DNA of 64,000 bases from Diploptera punctata (GCA_030220185.1 JASPKZ010007296.1:434001-498000); one strand, 5' to 3'. Positions 10,225 to 20,189 are shown, numbered from the stretch's first letter. The notes: a model not told the origin generated them from the sequence alone. Translations and numbers: made by a program.

Positions 10225-11403
10225 TCATTGATCTATTTTTGTTTTTCTGAATGTATATTTTTTCCCAACTGTCAATTCCAAAGGTTTCTCTACTTGTTTT
10301 AAAAGTTTAGTTTTAGCTTCTCTTCCAATTTTATGATGTTCTAATAAACTATGTGCAGCAATTGCAGATTTTTCAATTTCACAATTTTTAATATTTCTAA
10401 AATGTTCTTTTGTCCGAATTTCCAAATTCCTTTTTGTTTTTCTTATATAAACTTTATTGCAATCTTCACAATTTATTTGATAAATTCCAGATTTCTTACT
10501 GTCTGGAACATTGACTTTTTTATTGGTACTTAGAAGATTACCCAGACTAAATTTATTTATTGGTGCCAAAGAAATGTTGTATTTGTCAAAAAATTTTTGA
10601 AATTTCCTATGCATTTCAGGATGGTAAGTAATTTTCTTGTATTTTTTCTTTTCTTTGCAATTTTGTAGAGTAGTATATTCATTAAGTCTTTTATTGTGTT
10701 TGAATTTCTTCAACTTATTTATAATTAATTCTTTATCAAAACCATTTAATCTAGCAGTGTTTAAGATATGTTTAAACTCTTTATTGAAATTTTCTTCGTT
10801 TAATGGTACATTTGTCAATCTGTAAATTAAGCTATTGAATATTGCATGCTTATGAGCAATGTGATTGAAGCCTGATGATTTAATGTAATTATCTGTATAA
10901 GTTCCTTTTCTAAATATATCAAATTCAATTTTCAGTGTTTGATCATTCCTAATTATACATAAATCCAAAAAAGGAATTTTGTTTTCTTTTTCTAATTCAA
11001 CGGTAAACTTTACTGATTCATCCTGAAGGTTCAATAATTTAAGAGCATCTTCAATATCTTTAGAATTTATTATTGCAAAAATATCATCCACATATCTGTC
11101 CCAAGTCTTAAACATCCATGGGTATGCTTTAGTGATTTGACACTCCAAGTAACTCATGAACAAATCAGCTAAAAATGGTGAGAGCGGATTACCCATTGAC
11201 AAACCCGAAACCTGTTGGTAAAATTTTTCATTATAGGTAAAATAAGAATTACTGACACATAGCTTAGTAAGAGTTATATATTCCTCTAAAATTTCATTTT
11301 TAATATTTAGAGAACTTAACCATTTCCTCAAAAATTTAGCATTTTTTCAACTGGTATACTAGGAAACAATGAAATTACATCAAATGAAACCAATCTGTCA
11401 TCA
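10225..11403 (-). pseudogene. PLE-b RT plus GIY-YIG polyprotein, 5'-truncated
   Basis: Open for 368 codons (11331-10225). The first RT Asp block (LVSFDVISLFPSIP) lies just upstream in another frame. Domain order: GLSMGNPLSPFLADLF, WDRYVDDIFAI (intact catalytic YVDD), IPFLDLCI, connector FNHIAHKHAIFNSLIYRL, then the GIY-YIG domain SGIYQINCEDCNKVYIRKT, where YIG has become YIR. After LELTV a one-base deletion shifts the frame and removes the WEKIYI Glu segment, so the endonuclease is dead. The N-terminal third is absent because the inverted partner joins at 11403/11404. Confidence 0.85.
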
Positions 11404-11874
11404 TGTCTGGGTAATCTTCTAAGTACCAATAAAAAAGTCAATGTTCCAGACAGTAAGAAATCTGGAATTTATCAAATAAATTGTGAAGATTGCAATAAAG
11501 TTTATATAGGAAAAACAAAAAGGAATTTGGAAATTCGGACAAAAGAACATTTTAGAAATATTAAAAATTGTGAAATTGAAAAATCTGCAATTGCTGCACA
11601 TAGTTTATTAGAACATCATAAAATTGGAAGAGAAGCTAAACTTTTAAAACAAGTAGAGAAACCTTTGGAATTGACAGTTTGGGAAAAAATATACATTCAG
11701 AAAAACAAAAATAGATCAATGAATTTTGATATCCCTAACGAAATTACATTGATTTCGAAGTTCATAAATTCAACCGTAGATGGCAGCACTGAAGATGGCG
11801 ACAATAGAATAGTTGATGGCCGAAGAATTTCATCAGTCGGAGTTATGGCTGACGATGAACATGATTATGTTTGA
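11404..11874 (+). pseudogene. PLE-b GIY-YIG endonuclease domain, + arm
   Basis: Second arm of the composite. Reads NKKVNVPDSKKSGIYQINC, KVYIGKTKRNLE (intact YIG), HSLLEHHKIGREAK, LTVWEKIYIQKNKN (Glu present) and NFDIPNEITLISKF to a stop at 11872-11874. The endonuclease core looks intact, but RT is missing and the start is internal. The hammerhead overlaps its last codons. Confidence 0.8.
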
Positions 11875-11890
11875 AATCGCGATATCATGG
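11843..11890 (+). ncRNA. PLE-b hammerhead-ribozyme motif
   Basis: TATGG, CTGACGA, T, GAACAT/ATGTTT, GAA, ATCGCGAT, A, TCATGG: same architecture as 6635-6683 with N7 = C. The - strand partner is at 10058-10106. It overlaps the 3' end of the PLE reading frame. Confidence 0.68.
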
Positions 11891-11937
11891 AAGCATGAAT
11901 CCTATATGTTCTCCGATGAATTTTAATAGATAAATCT

Positions 11938-12678
11938 GTTTGTTGGACATCTCTTGACACCATAATAGTTTCCTATTTCAAGTCAAGTGGCAATGGGATC
12001 ATACTTTCAGTCTAACAATAGATGCATGTATCTGGATATCGATAGATGAAACAATTGATTTATGTGGGTGATACATAGCAAACTTCATAGTGGGTAGGTT
12101 ATGTGCTGAAGAATCTGGCAAACCTCATTCACTTTCATGCAAAATGTTACCACAGTACAGTTACTATATTTGTATTGCTTGCCTGCCCTTTCTATACCCT
12201 ACTGAATTGGAGAGTGATTGTTACAAAGTACATATTTTGGTTACAGGTGCAGCTAAAAGTTGGTCAATCTCTTAGAGTATTTTTCCCAATCTTATCCATG
12301 TCACTTGTTTAGTCCATGGATTACATCATATTGCAGAAAATATACTCTCTTTCCATATGGTAACAAAGTAATTTCAAATGAGGAAAAAGTGTTCCTAAAA
12401 GCAGCGACTTAAAAATCATCTGCCTGATGTTTCTCTACCAGGAGAACTTAAATGAAAGATATAGTTACAAGTATTGGTGATAGTCGTACTGAATGTGTTC
12501 CTAAAGCAAAGTGTGCATTAGAATGTGAAACTTTATATTAAGATATTAATTTCTTCTTTAAATGGCATCCCAGGTGAAACTGGAAAAAAAAAAAGTTAAA
12601 GGTAAACTTAATCTGGTATTGGACTGAAACCCAAGACTGAAGAAGATTTCATCAATTAACAAGATAAATAAGTAGAAT
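11938..12678. other. No gene recognised
   Basis: Begins with the second copy (11931-12036) of the 8627-8732 segment. The rest is AT-rich and non-coding by eye, with short overlapping open frames lacking domain signatures. Confidence 0.45.
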
Positions 12679-12789
12679 CAAACAATCTTTAAAATTAAAA
12701 TGTAAAATTATGAAATATTTTGATGTTTTTATTATTAATTTCATACATCTCAATGATGGATAAATCATATTTGAAAAGAAAAATTATAC

Positions 12790-12862
12790 GCTCAGACCAG
12801 GACTTGAACCCGGGACCTTTGGTTCTCTAGACCAAGTGCTCTACCATCTGAGCTACCTGAGC
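12790..12862 (-). tRNA. tRNA-like sequence in element B
   Basis: 73 nt, acceptor GCTCAGG/TCTGAGC (7 pairs incl. one G-T), D arm GCTC/GAGC, T arm with TTCAAGT loop. The anticodon arm pairs as TTGGT/ACCAA (triplet AGA, Ser) only with two bases in the 26 position, or as CTTGG/CCAAG with a 9 nt loop. A box TAGCTCAGATGG and B box GGTTCAAGTCC fit the pol III consensus. Repeat-borne; function as tRNA unlikely. Confidence 0.55.
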
Positions 12863-13094
12863 AAGTACCGATCTAAATGCAAATTTTTCTCTATATACTT
12901 TGTAATTTCCACCCACCAAATGCTATGAAGCCTTTGCTTCTATCATTTGCAAATGGCAGCTCCTTTATTAAGGAGACATATTTGGGAATTTTACATTACA
13001 TTATAAATGCCAGTACGGCTTTTTTCGATGTTTTTATTATTAATTTCATTCATCTCAATGATGGATAAATCATATTTGAAGAGAAAAATTATAC

Positions 13095-13167
13095 GCTCAG
13101 ACCAGGACTTGAACCCAGGACCCTTGGTTCTCTAGACCAAGTGCTCTACCATCTGAGCTACCTGAGC
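13095..13167 (-). tRNA. tRNA-like sequence in element B, second unit
   Basis: Nearly identical to 12790-12862; same fold, A and B boxes. Tandem partner in the same insertion. Confidence 0.55.
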
Positions 13168-13222
13168 AAGTACTGATCTAATTGCAAATTTTTCTCTATA
13201 TACTTTGTAATTCCCACCCACC

Positions 13223-13291
13223 AGGTAGCTCAGATGGTAGAGCACTTGGTCTAGAGGACCAAGGGTCCCGGGTTCAAGTCCCGGTCTGAGC
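13223..13291 (+). tRNA. tRNA-like sequence in element B, inverted, 5'-truncated
   Basis: Lacks the first four acceptor bases because the inversion junction falls there. D, anticodon and T arms are complete. Confidence 0.5.
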
Positions 13292-13362
13292 GTATAATTT
13301 TTCTCTTCAAATATGAAATATTTACCTAAAAGGTCGTCTCCTCAACTCTATTAGTTATTTAT

Positions 13363-13398
13363 CTGTAGCGCTTTCGGGACTAGTCCCATCATCAGCAG
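13363..13398 (-). ncRNA. PLE-a hammerhead ribozyme, canonical core
   Basis: Read on the - strand: CTG, CTGATGA, T, stem II GGGAC/GTCCC with TA loop, GAA, palindromic stem III AGCGCT, A at the cleavage position, CAG pairing with CTG (stem I). All core positions match the consensus apart from the extra T after A9 seen in most families here. Confidence 0.72.
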
Positions 13399-13807
13399 GA
13401 TTCAAAACTGGTGTTTCACTGAAGATCTGGTAGAGGGGGTTACACATAATGGGTGCGTTTTCATTTATCAGATGGTCGTTGTTGTCTTCAAAATTTCCAT
13501 CTCCTTGCTGGATTATTTTCTCTGTGCATTACTGTAAGTGTGTTTTCAATATCTAACATACAATGTCCTTAATGGATAACATGTTTTGCATAGCTTGATT
13601 TTCCTATTGCATGAATAAAGTCTCGAAAATGTTCTTTAAATCTGATGTTAAAACTTCTGTTTGTTCTTTCTTTTTCGAGACTTTATTCACGCAGAAGGAA
13701 AATCAAGCTATGCAAAACAAGTTATCCATGAAGGACATCGTATGTTAGATATTGAAAATGCCCTAACAGTAATGCAAAGAGAAAATAATCCAGCAAAGAT
13801 AAATGTA

Positions 13808-14582
13808 TATTAAATTAATGTTGGGAAGTAAACATTATGAGGTATAATCATTCAATAATAATTAAATGAATCATGATTTCTTCTTACCTCATACTTCTAT
13901 GTTTTTTAAACACATCAGCTGATGATGACGACAATGTGTCGCCGATACTGCAGTGCTGTGTTTAAAAAAACATAGAAGTATGAGGTAAGAAGAAATCACG
14001 ATTCATTTAATTATTATTAATTGAACCTCATAATGTTAAAAATTCCCAAATTTAATATATAAAAATAATCATTAAAATTCATCGGAGAATTTTGTTTAAA
14101 CAACTCACCTCATAGGATGCATGCTTCCATGATACCACGGTTTCAAACACAATCGTGTTCATCCTCAGCCATAACTCCGACTGACAAAATTCTTCAGCCG
14201 TCAACTGTTTTATTGTTGCCATCTATGGTTGAATTTATGAACTTCGGAATCAAAGTAATTCCATTAGGGATATCAAAATTCATTGATCTATCTTTATTTT
14301 TCTGAATGTGACAGTTTGGGAGAAAATATACATTCAGAAAAATAAAGATAGATCAATGAATTTTGATATACCTACCGAAATTAATTTGATTTCGAAGTTC
14401 ATAAATTCAACCATAGATGGCAGCACTGAAGATGGCGACAATAGAACAGTTGATGGCTGAAGAATTTCATCAGTCAGAGTTATGGCTGAGGATGAACACG
14501 ACTGTGTTTGAAACTGCAGTATCATGGAAGCATGAATCATATGAGGTGAGTTGTTTAAACAAAATGTTCTCCGATGAATTTT
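13808..14582. mobile_element. PLE-b inverted dimer inside PLE-a
   Basis: The left - sense arm has the full tail and the right + sense arm stops at GAATTTT. TSD AAAGATAAATGTA / AAAGATAAACGTA at 13795-13807 and 14583-14595 (12 of 13 match). Each arm encodes MNFDIP and the C-terminal peptide and has a hammerhead, with stem III ACCGTGGT (- arm, 14127-14175) and ACTGCAGT (+ arm, 14480-14527). Confidence 0.85.
13853..14064. mobile_element. PLE-e inverted dimer inside PLE-b
   Basis: Left arm truncated (starts CAATAATAATTAAATG), right arm with full tail (GAACCTCATAATGTT onward). TSD ATAATCATT at 13844-13852 and 14065-14073 (9 bp). Innermost PLE of the nest. The centre holds a hammerhead-like fold with GAT instead of GAA. 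Confidence 0.83.
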
Positions 14583-14710
14583 AAAGATAAACGTACTCGA
14601 GGAGATGAAAATTTTGAAGACAGTTAACAACGACCATCTGATAAATGAAAATGCACCCAGTACGTGTAACCTCCTCTACCAGATCCTCAGTGAAACACCA
14701 GTTTTAAATC

Positions 14711-14746
14711 CTGCTGATGATGGGACTAGTCCCGAAAGTGCTATAG
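14711..14746 (+). ncRNA. PLE-a hammerhead ribozyme
   Basis: CTG, CTGATGA, T, GGGAC/GTCCC, GAA, stem III AGTGCT (one G-U wobble in an otherwise palindromic stem), A, TAG pairing with CTG. Mirror partner of 13363-13398 in the same composite. Confidence 0.7.
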
Positions 14747-15207
14747 ATAAACAACTAATAAAATTGAGGAAACGGACCTTTTAGGTAAATATTTCATAAT
14801 TTTACATTTTAATTTTGAATAATACCTCAACGGAACTTCATCATGAATCTTATTAATGTTGACAAACAATCTTTGCCAGAGGAGTGTTCTGAGCAGTCAC
14901 TACCAGTGTATAAGTATTGCCCAATCACATCCGTTGATGTGGAATGGTCATTTTTCAGCATATAAACTAATTCTGTCTGACAATAGAAAAACTTTAACCC
15001 ACGTAAACATTGAGAAAGTCTTTGTAATGTACTGTTATTTGTCATTTTACAAGGAATCAAACATTTATCATAACATAAGCCATCTTAAAATTCATCGGAG
15101 AACATATTGTTTAAACAACTCACCTCATAGGATTCATGCTTCCATGATATCGTGATTTCAAACATAATCATGTTCATCGTCAGCCATAACTCCGCATCAG
15201 TCGGAGT

Positions 15208-15256
15208 TATGGCTGACGATGAACATGATTATGTTTGAAATCGCGATATCATGGAA
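15208..15256 (+). ncRNA. PLE-b hammerhead-ribozyme motif
   Basis: TATGG, CTGACGA, T, GAACAT/ATGTTT, GAA, ATCGCGAT, A, TCATGG. Same as 11843-11890. The - arm copy has ATCACGAT, breaking the central stem III pair. Confidence 0.66.
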
Positions 15257-15397
15257 GCATGAATCCTATGAGGTGAGTTGTTTAAACAATATGTTCTCCG
15301 ATGAATTTTAATGATTATACCTCATAATCGATGTTTTTATTATTAATTTCATACATCTCAATGATGGATAAATCATATTTGAAGAGAAAAATTATAC

Positions 15398-15470
15398 GCT
15401 CAGACCGGGACTTGAACCCGGGACCCTTGGTTTTCTAGTCCAAGTGCTCTACCATTTGAGCTACCTGAGC
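15398..15470 (-). tRNA. tRNA-like sequence in element B
   Basis: 73 nt cloverleaf as at 12790-12862 with small changes in the anticodon loop and D loop. B box GGTTCAAGTCC intact. Confidence 0.55.
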
Positions 15471-15930
15471 AAGTATCGATCTAAACGCAAATTTTTCTCT
15501 ATATACGTTGTAATTCCCGCCCACCAATTGCTTTGAAGCCTTTGCTTCTATCTTTGCAAATGGCGGCTCCTATATTAAGAAGACATATTTGGGAATTATA
15601 CATTACATTATAAATGCCAGTATGGCTTTTTTCGATGTTTTTATTATTAATTTCATACATCTCAACCAAGGGTCCCGGGTTCAAGTCCCGGTCTGAGCGT
15701 ATAATTTTTTCTCTTCAAATATGATTTATCCATCATTGAGATGTATGAAATTAATAATAAAAACATCGAAAAAAGCCATACTGGCATTTATAATGTAATG
15801 TATAATTCCCAAATATGTCTTCTTAATATAGGAGCCGCCATTTGCAAAGATAGAAGCAAAAGCTTCAAAGCAATTGGTGGGCGGGAATTACAACGTATAT
15901 AGAGAAAAATTTGCGTTTAGATCGATACTT

Positions 15931-16003
15931 GCTCAGGTAGCTCAAATGGTAGAGCACTTGGACTAGAAAACCAAGGGTCCCGGGTTCAAGTCCCGGTCTG
16001 AGC
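15931..16003 (+). tRNA. tRNA-like sequence in element B, + arm
   Basis: Mirror copy of 15398-15470, full length, A and B boxes intact. It is followed by TATAATTTTTCTCTTC, which contains a T run that could stop pol III. Confidence 0.55.
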
Positions 16004-16238
16004 GTATAATTTTTCTCTTCAAATATGATTTATACCTCATAATGTTTACTTCCCAACATTAATTAAATATAAGCCATCTTGTTTCACTCGCTTTTCATTC
16101 CACATTCTCCACTTCTCGCAATTGGAATTCCCTACCACAAGAAATAAGGGGCTGCCGGACATTGGCATCTTTTAAAAGAAATCTAAATTTATATTTGCTC
16201 TAAACTCGACTTCATTATTATCCAGTGTAAGATATATA

Positions 16239-17749
16239 CAGGGTGGACCGCTCGAATGGACCTAATTTCAATTGCTTGTTACTGGCAAACGGTTGAAGAT
16301 AGAAACTTAAAACAACGTTCATAGTACAGAAAAACTCACCAAGTTTCGAATCCTGTCGGTAGATGGCACAAAGATACGTTTCTCGTTCTTAGATTTAATT
16401 GTTTGTGAAAATGGCGACTCCGCAGATGAAAGCGCAAGCTGGACCTAATTTCAATTGCTTGTTACTGGCAAACGGTTGAAGATAGAAACTTAAAACAACG
16501 TTCATAGTACAGAAAAACTCACCAAGTTTCGAATCCTGTCGGTAGATGGCACAAAGATACGTTTCTCGTTCTTAGATTTAATTGTTTGTGAAAATGGCGA
16601 CTCCGCAGATGAAAGCGCAAGCTGTTTTGTGGTATGCGGAGTTTAAATCAATCATTAGAGTTCAAAGGGAGTTCCGGCGTGTGTTTAAACCGTGATGCTC
16701 CAACTGCTAGAAGCATAAAGAAGTGGCGTGATACATTATTAGCTACAGGATCTGTGTTGAAGAAGCATGGTGGTGGTCGCAGAGCATCCGATGAAATGGT
16801 AGCAAATGTTCAAGCCGCATTTGAGCGAAGCCCCCGGAAGTCATTAAGAAGAGCTTCGCGGGAACTTCAAATACCAAAATCGACATTACAACGGATTGTC
16901 CACAAACGCCTCAAACTGCACGCATATAAAGTGCAGTTAGTGCAACGTCTGGAGCCGAATGACATGCCGAAACGAGTGGAATTCGCCAATACGATGCTGG
17001 ACCGTCTCGGCGCTGATCCTGACTTCATGACCAAGATTTTCTTCTCGGACGAAGCCACTTTCCATTTGTCAGGCAAGGTAAACCGGCATAATGTGCGGAT
17101 CTGGGGATCGGAGAATCCTCACGCTATTCAAGAGCATGTTCGTGATAGTCCGAAGATGAATGTTTGGTGCAGTTTGTCACATAATAAGGTCATTGGACCG
17201 TTTTTCTTCGCCGAGAAAACTGTTCGTGGTACCACATATCTTGACATGCTGGAGCAGTTCTTCTTTCCACAAATTGAACAACTGCAGCCTAACATCGTTT
17301 TCCAGCAAGATGGTGCTCCTCCCCACTGGTCCAATGAAGTTCGTACGACTTTGGACAACATTTTCCCTGGCCGTTGGATTGGTAGGGGAGGACCAATCGC
17401 GTGGCCCCCGAGATCTCCCGATTTAAACACCACTGGATTTCTTTCTCTGGGGCTATGTCAAAGATAAAGTTTACACCACCCCAGTCAAAGACCTTCGTGA
17501 TCTTCGTGAGCGCATCATAGAGGCTATTGAGAACATTCCAGAAGACATACTCCAACGTACTTGGCAAGAAATTGTTCATCGCTTTGATATCGTCACAGTG
17601 ACTGCTGGGGCTCATATAGAGATGTGGTGATCTGGATATCAAAACTTGGTGAGTTTTTCTGTAATATGAACGTTGTTTTAAGTTTCTATCTTCAACCGTT
17701 TGCCAGTAACAAGCAATTGAAATTAGGTCCATTCGAGCGGTCCACCCTG
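16239..17749 (+). mobile_element. DD41D mariner/Tc1-superfamily element, copy 1
   Basis: 1511 bp, TA duplication on both sides, long terminal inverted repeats starting CAGGGTGGACCGCTCGAATG and running about 90 bp. A 183 bp direct duplication (16258-16440 and 16441-16623) near the 5' end includes the 5' UTR and first codons, and accounts for the extra length over copy 2. Inserted into the LINE 3' end. Confidence 0.9.
16594..17630 (+). pseudogene. DD41D transposase, frameshifted
   Basis: ATG at 16594 gives MATPQMKAQAVLWYAEFK. A one-base insertion near 16690 shifts to the long frame 16634-17467. The N-terminus has a helix-turn-helix (SLRRASRELQIPKSTLQRI). Catalytic block: FFSDEATF (Asp 1), FQQDGAPPHW (Asp 2), and SPDL-TPLDFF (Asp 3) disrupted by another inserted A near 17427. 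I count 41 residues between Asp 2 and the LDFF Asp, hence DD41D rather than mariner DD34D. The last part ends TAGAHIEMW with stop at 17628-17630. About 345 residues when intact. Confidence 0.85.
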
Positions 17750-17991
17750 TATATATTAATTGGTGTTTCCCGTATAATGTATCATATTTATATTATTATT
17801 ATTATCGTATCATTATTGTTATTACCCTATAAAATGTTGTTGTACATGACATTTACATTGCTACATTTATTGTATCTTTAACTGTTTATAATTAGTATAG
17901 TGTATATCTATATTTGTCGAATATTTATTTGTATTTGTGCTGGTTGAGTGGAAGAGAGGGCCTTATGGCCTTAACTCTGCCAGAATAAATA

Positions 17992-17997
<6 letters not shown>

Positions 17998-18042
<45 letters not shown>
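17998..18042 (+). repeat. (ATT)n tail
   Basis: Perfect trinucleotide run at the LINE 3' end. Confidence 0.9.
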
Positions 18043-18049
18043 GTTCCTC

Positions 18050-19250
18050 AGACTGGCAGTTTTAACCAACATTACCTTTCTTTTATCGTTCATCTGATAA
18101 TTGCAAAATTGACATAACAATATGCCAGCAGAAACAATGAACTCATTTGACTTATATTCTGCAACTAACATTTTGTTTTGGTATGATAATTCTTGTAATC
18201 AAAACTCAAGGTACTAACATCTGTTAAAGCTTCCATTCAAAGCACCCGATGCCAGCACAATAAAGCTGAACTACAAAACCCTCTAATTTTCAGTTATGCT
18301 AAACATGCATTTCAGGTCAGTGTTACCATCACATGTGAATGAAAAGTCACGAGGAAGTTGCAATAGAACTGCTAAATGCCCTATTTTCAATAACAAAAAA
18401 ATTTCTAAATGAATTAGATGTAATTTTAAGACTCTTATTATTTTGGGAAAAAATTATATTTCATGTTTTTTTTTCTTGAATATTGTTTTGATATTTTTTA
18501 GAAAGTAATATTATGAGGTTTTATTTAACAATCAACAAATAAGTCAGATTTTACACCTCACCTCATGTTTTGTAATTATCCAGAACTAGTTTAGAAAATA
18601 ATTCTCACTTTTTTATGTTATATTTTAAATTAACATTTTCCAGAATTGGACAGTTTTATTTTTAGAAATAAAAATTATCACTCGAACCCCGAATCTCTGA
18701 CTCTATGCATCAGTATGCATCAGTATGATACCATCCGAGCCCCGGTACGAACTTCAACAATTCTTTCTACTTATACAATTCTCTTTCATCCAAAGAATGA
18801 ATTCTCTTCATTATCAGTTGGCATCTGACTGTTGATTTGACAATTGACAATGAAGGGTTGAAACTAATCCTGGAAAATTGCAAATTCTGATGTGAAATGT
18901 AAAATGTGATTAATTTATTGATTGCTTTATTTCCTAATTTAAATTCACACCCAAAAATATGCCTTACATATGCAAAGATATTGTGGAAAATATAATTAAT
19001 ATCACTTTTGTTTTACTTCGTGGTTAACCAAAACACTTTTACTTGTTATGTTACTTTCTATCAATTTTAACACACTCATTGACACTTTCGAACTGGGAGA
19101 TTCGTAGCCATGTGGACATTAAGCTCTCCATTTGTTTTTCAATCATTCTCTTTATAATTCATGTCGCTCAAATCATAGTAATATTAAAGTTTCCATAATT
19201 TTCTTTTATTCTCCAGTCATTGCACATGTCCTGCCAATTAAGGGTTGACT
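18050..19250. other. Mostly non-coding; part of element C relic
   Basis: No gene. 18630-18850 matches the - strand of the element C tRNA-like unit and its body (CACTCGAACCCCGAATCTC, ACTTATACAATTCTC). Otherwise AT-rich. Confidence 0.45.
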
Positions 19251-19801
19251 ATTCTTATTACATCAGGTTTCCCATAAAGATCATATAGCCCAGTGTTGTT
19301 ATGCACTTTTTCATCTGTCTGTTTATCTGTTTTTGGTCCAAACATTTTTGTAAGCCCTTTATTTTCCGATTCGATTGAGGGTCTTTCCACTTTTTAGCGG
19401 TTGCCCTTTTACCAGCCGGCTGCTGGCCCTTCACATCCACATGTGTCAATCACAGAGGTAGATGATCAACAGCCAGTGTAGGGGTGACATGTGGTTAGCA
19501 TGTCGAGTCCCCCAGCCGTTATAGCTGGTTCCTCAACCTGGAGCCGCTACTTATTGTAGCTATCCAATTGCCTCACGATGCTGGGTGGGCACTGGTCCCA
19601 TACTGGCCGAAATACCATGAGAAAATTTCTTCCCCCATGGAGACTCGAACCAGCGCAAGTCCCGTAGCTATGCGCCAAGGCTTCCTACCTTAACCGCTCG
19701 GCTATTTTCAAGAACTCATAATCTTTCCTCCTCTCAGAAAATAAGAGACCATGTTTTGCATCCATATAACTGGTAGAATCACCATTTTATATATATTTTT
19801 A
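19250..19801 (-). mobile_element. LINE fragment interrupted by SINE-D
   Basis: 19715-19801 and 19250-19380 on the - strand resemble the end of a LINE RT (LPVIWMQNMVS, similar to the LPV.LYGCETWS thumb motif). The same segment recurs at 59150-59360. Between them lies SINE-D (about 19425-19715), a tRNA-derived SINE with A box GCCGAGCGGTTAAGG and B box GGTTCGAGTCTC on the - strand. Confidence 0.55.
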
Positions 19802-19841
19802 GTTCAGCTATCAATTGATTAATATTTGTTGTTTGTTTCAG

Positions 19842-20160
19842 TGTATGTGAAGAAGCCATAATGGATTTTGATGGACTTGTAGCTGCACAAACCAGTTTGG
19901 GTACTGCAGCTATTATTGTGATGAACAAACAGACAGATATTGTAAGAGCAATTGCAAGACTCATCGAGTTTTATAAACATGAATCATGTGGACAGTGTAC
20001 CCCATGTCGAGAGGGTATTTCATGGATGAACAAAATCATCCACCGTTTCATCACAGGCAATGCTCAACCTGGTGAAATTGACATGCTTTGGGAGCTCAGT
20101 AAGCAGATTGAAGGACATACGATTTGTGCTCTTGGTGATGGTGCTGCATGGCCCGTCCAG
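19842..20160 (+). CDS. NDUFV1: NDUFV1 penultimate coding exon
   Basis: Exon of the 51 kDa flavoprotein of mitochondrial complex I, which oxidises NADH with FMN in the matrix arm. The acceptor ends TTTCAG at 19841; donor GTATGT follows 20160; 319 bp in phase. It encodes [37 protein letters not shown] and [16 protein letters not shown]. The SCGQCTPC cysteines plus the Cys of TICALG ligate the N3 4Fe-4S cluster. All four are present with no frame damage, so it looks functional. Upstream exons (FMN and NADH sites) are not visible and should lie before the window or are unseen in it. The following intron is 5.5 kb and full of retroelements. Confidence 0.95.
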
Positions 20161-20189
20161 GTATGTAAAACATGTTTCCTTCCCAAGAA

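Larger units (their letters stand above)
9957..11925. mobile_element. PLE-b inverted composite with coding sequence
   Basis: A long - sense copy (9957-11403: tail, hammerhead, GIY-YIG, connector, RT) meets a short + sense copy (11404-11925: GIY-YIG, hammerhead). The left end has the complete tail; the right stops at GAATTTTA. TSD ATAGATAAATCT at 9945-9956 and 11926-11937 (12 bp). Confidence 0.88.
12721..13312. mobile_element. tRNA-like retroposon element B in PLE-a
   Basis: Two tandem - units (tRNA-like 12790-12862 and 13095-13167) and an inverted + tRNA end (13223-13291). The left end carries the long tail (TGATGTTTTTATTATT); the right stops in CTCTTCAAAT. TSD ATGAAATATTT at 12710-12720 and 13313-13323 (11 bp). 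It lies in the PLE-a tail. No ORF. Confidence 0.82.
13675..14776 (+). pseudogene. PLE-a GIY-YIG C-terminus, split by PLE-b
   Basis: Exon-like pieces 13675-13794 (HAEGKSSYAKQVIHEGHRML, then NALTVMQRENNPAKI) and 14596-14776 (INVLEEMKILKTVNN and NLLYQILSETPVLNPADDG) read through once the PLE-b dimer is removed. This is the PLE-a type, also at 34819-35215. The hammerhead overlaps the last codons. The - arm at 13399-13680 encodes the same region. Confidence 0.75.
12691..14862. mobile_element. PLE-a inverted composite holding three insertions
   Basis: Outer PLE-a: a - sense arm begins at 12691 (truncated end) and a + sense arm ends at 14862 with the long tail containing ACCTCAACGG. TSD CAAACAATCTTT at 12679-12690 and 14863-14874 (12 bp). 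Inside are element B (12721-13312), a PLE-b dimer (13808-14582) and, within that, a PLE-e dimer (13853-14064). The arms meet near 13675-13680 in GIY-YIG coding sequence. Confidence 0.87.
15329..16029. mobile_element. Element B inverted composite in PLE-b tail
   Basis: 701 bp: a complete - unit with tail, a second tail start (15634-15665), an inverted junction in the tRNA T arm (about 15665), a + tail, body and tRNA-like end. Left end CGATGTTTTTATTATT, right end CTTCAAATATGA. TSD TTATACCTCATAAT at 15315-15328 and 16030-16043 (14 bp). The two arms are almost identical, so this copy is probably young. Confidence 0.85.
15087..16068. mobile_element. PLE-b inverted dimer holding element B
   Basis: Left arm truncated, right arm with full tail ending AATTAAAT. 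TSD ATAAGCCATCTT at 15075-15086 and 16069-16080 (12 bp). Arms meet at CTCCGCATCAGTCGGAG. Hammerhead motifs on - (15137-15187) and + (15208-15256) strands. Element B sits in the tail. Confidence 0.87.
16081..18045 (+). mobile_element. LINE 3' end interrupted by DD41D element
   Basis: 16085-16205 encodes the LINE C-terminal peptide NWNSLPQEIRGCRTLASFKR and FKRNLNLYLL. After the DNA transposon, 17752-18045 is a 3' UTR with GGCCTTAACTCTGCCAG and AATAAATAAAG followed by an (ATT)n tail (17998-18042). This matches the layout of insect LINEs ending in a short microsatellite. 5'-truncated. Confidence 0.72.

Noticed and set aside
12721..13312. CRISPR-like or satellite repeat array
   Set aside because: Spacing and orientation fit tandem and inverted retroposon units with a TSD; the genome is eukaryotic.
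9292..16003. tRNA-like sequences as a functional tRNA gene cluster
   Set aside because: They sit in TSD-flanked mobile units with long tails, are present as tandem and inverted copies, and the anticodon arms need a shifted register.
17160..17426. Extra frames within the DD41D element
   Set aside because: Shifted or antisense shadows of the transposase.
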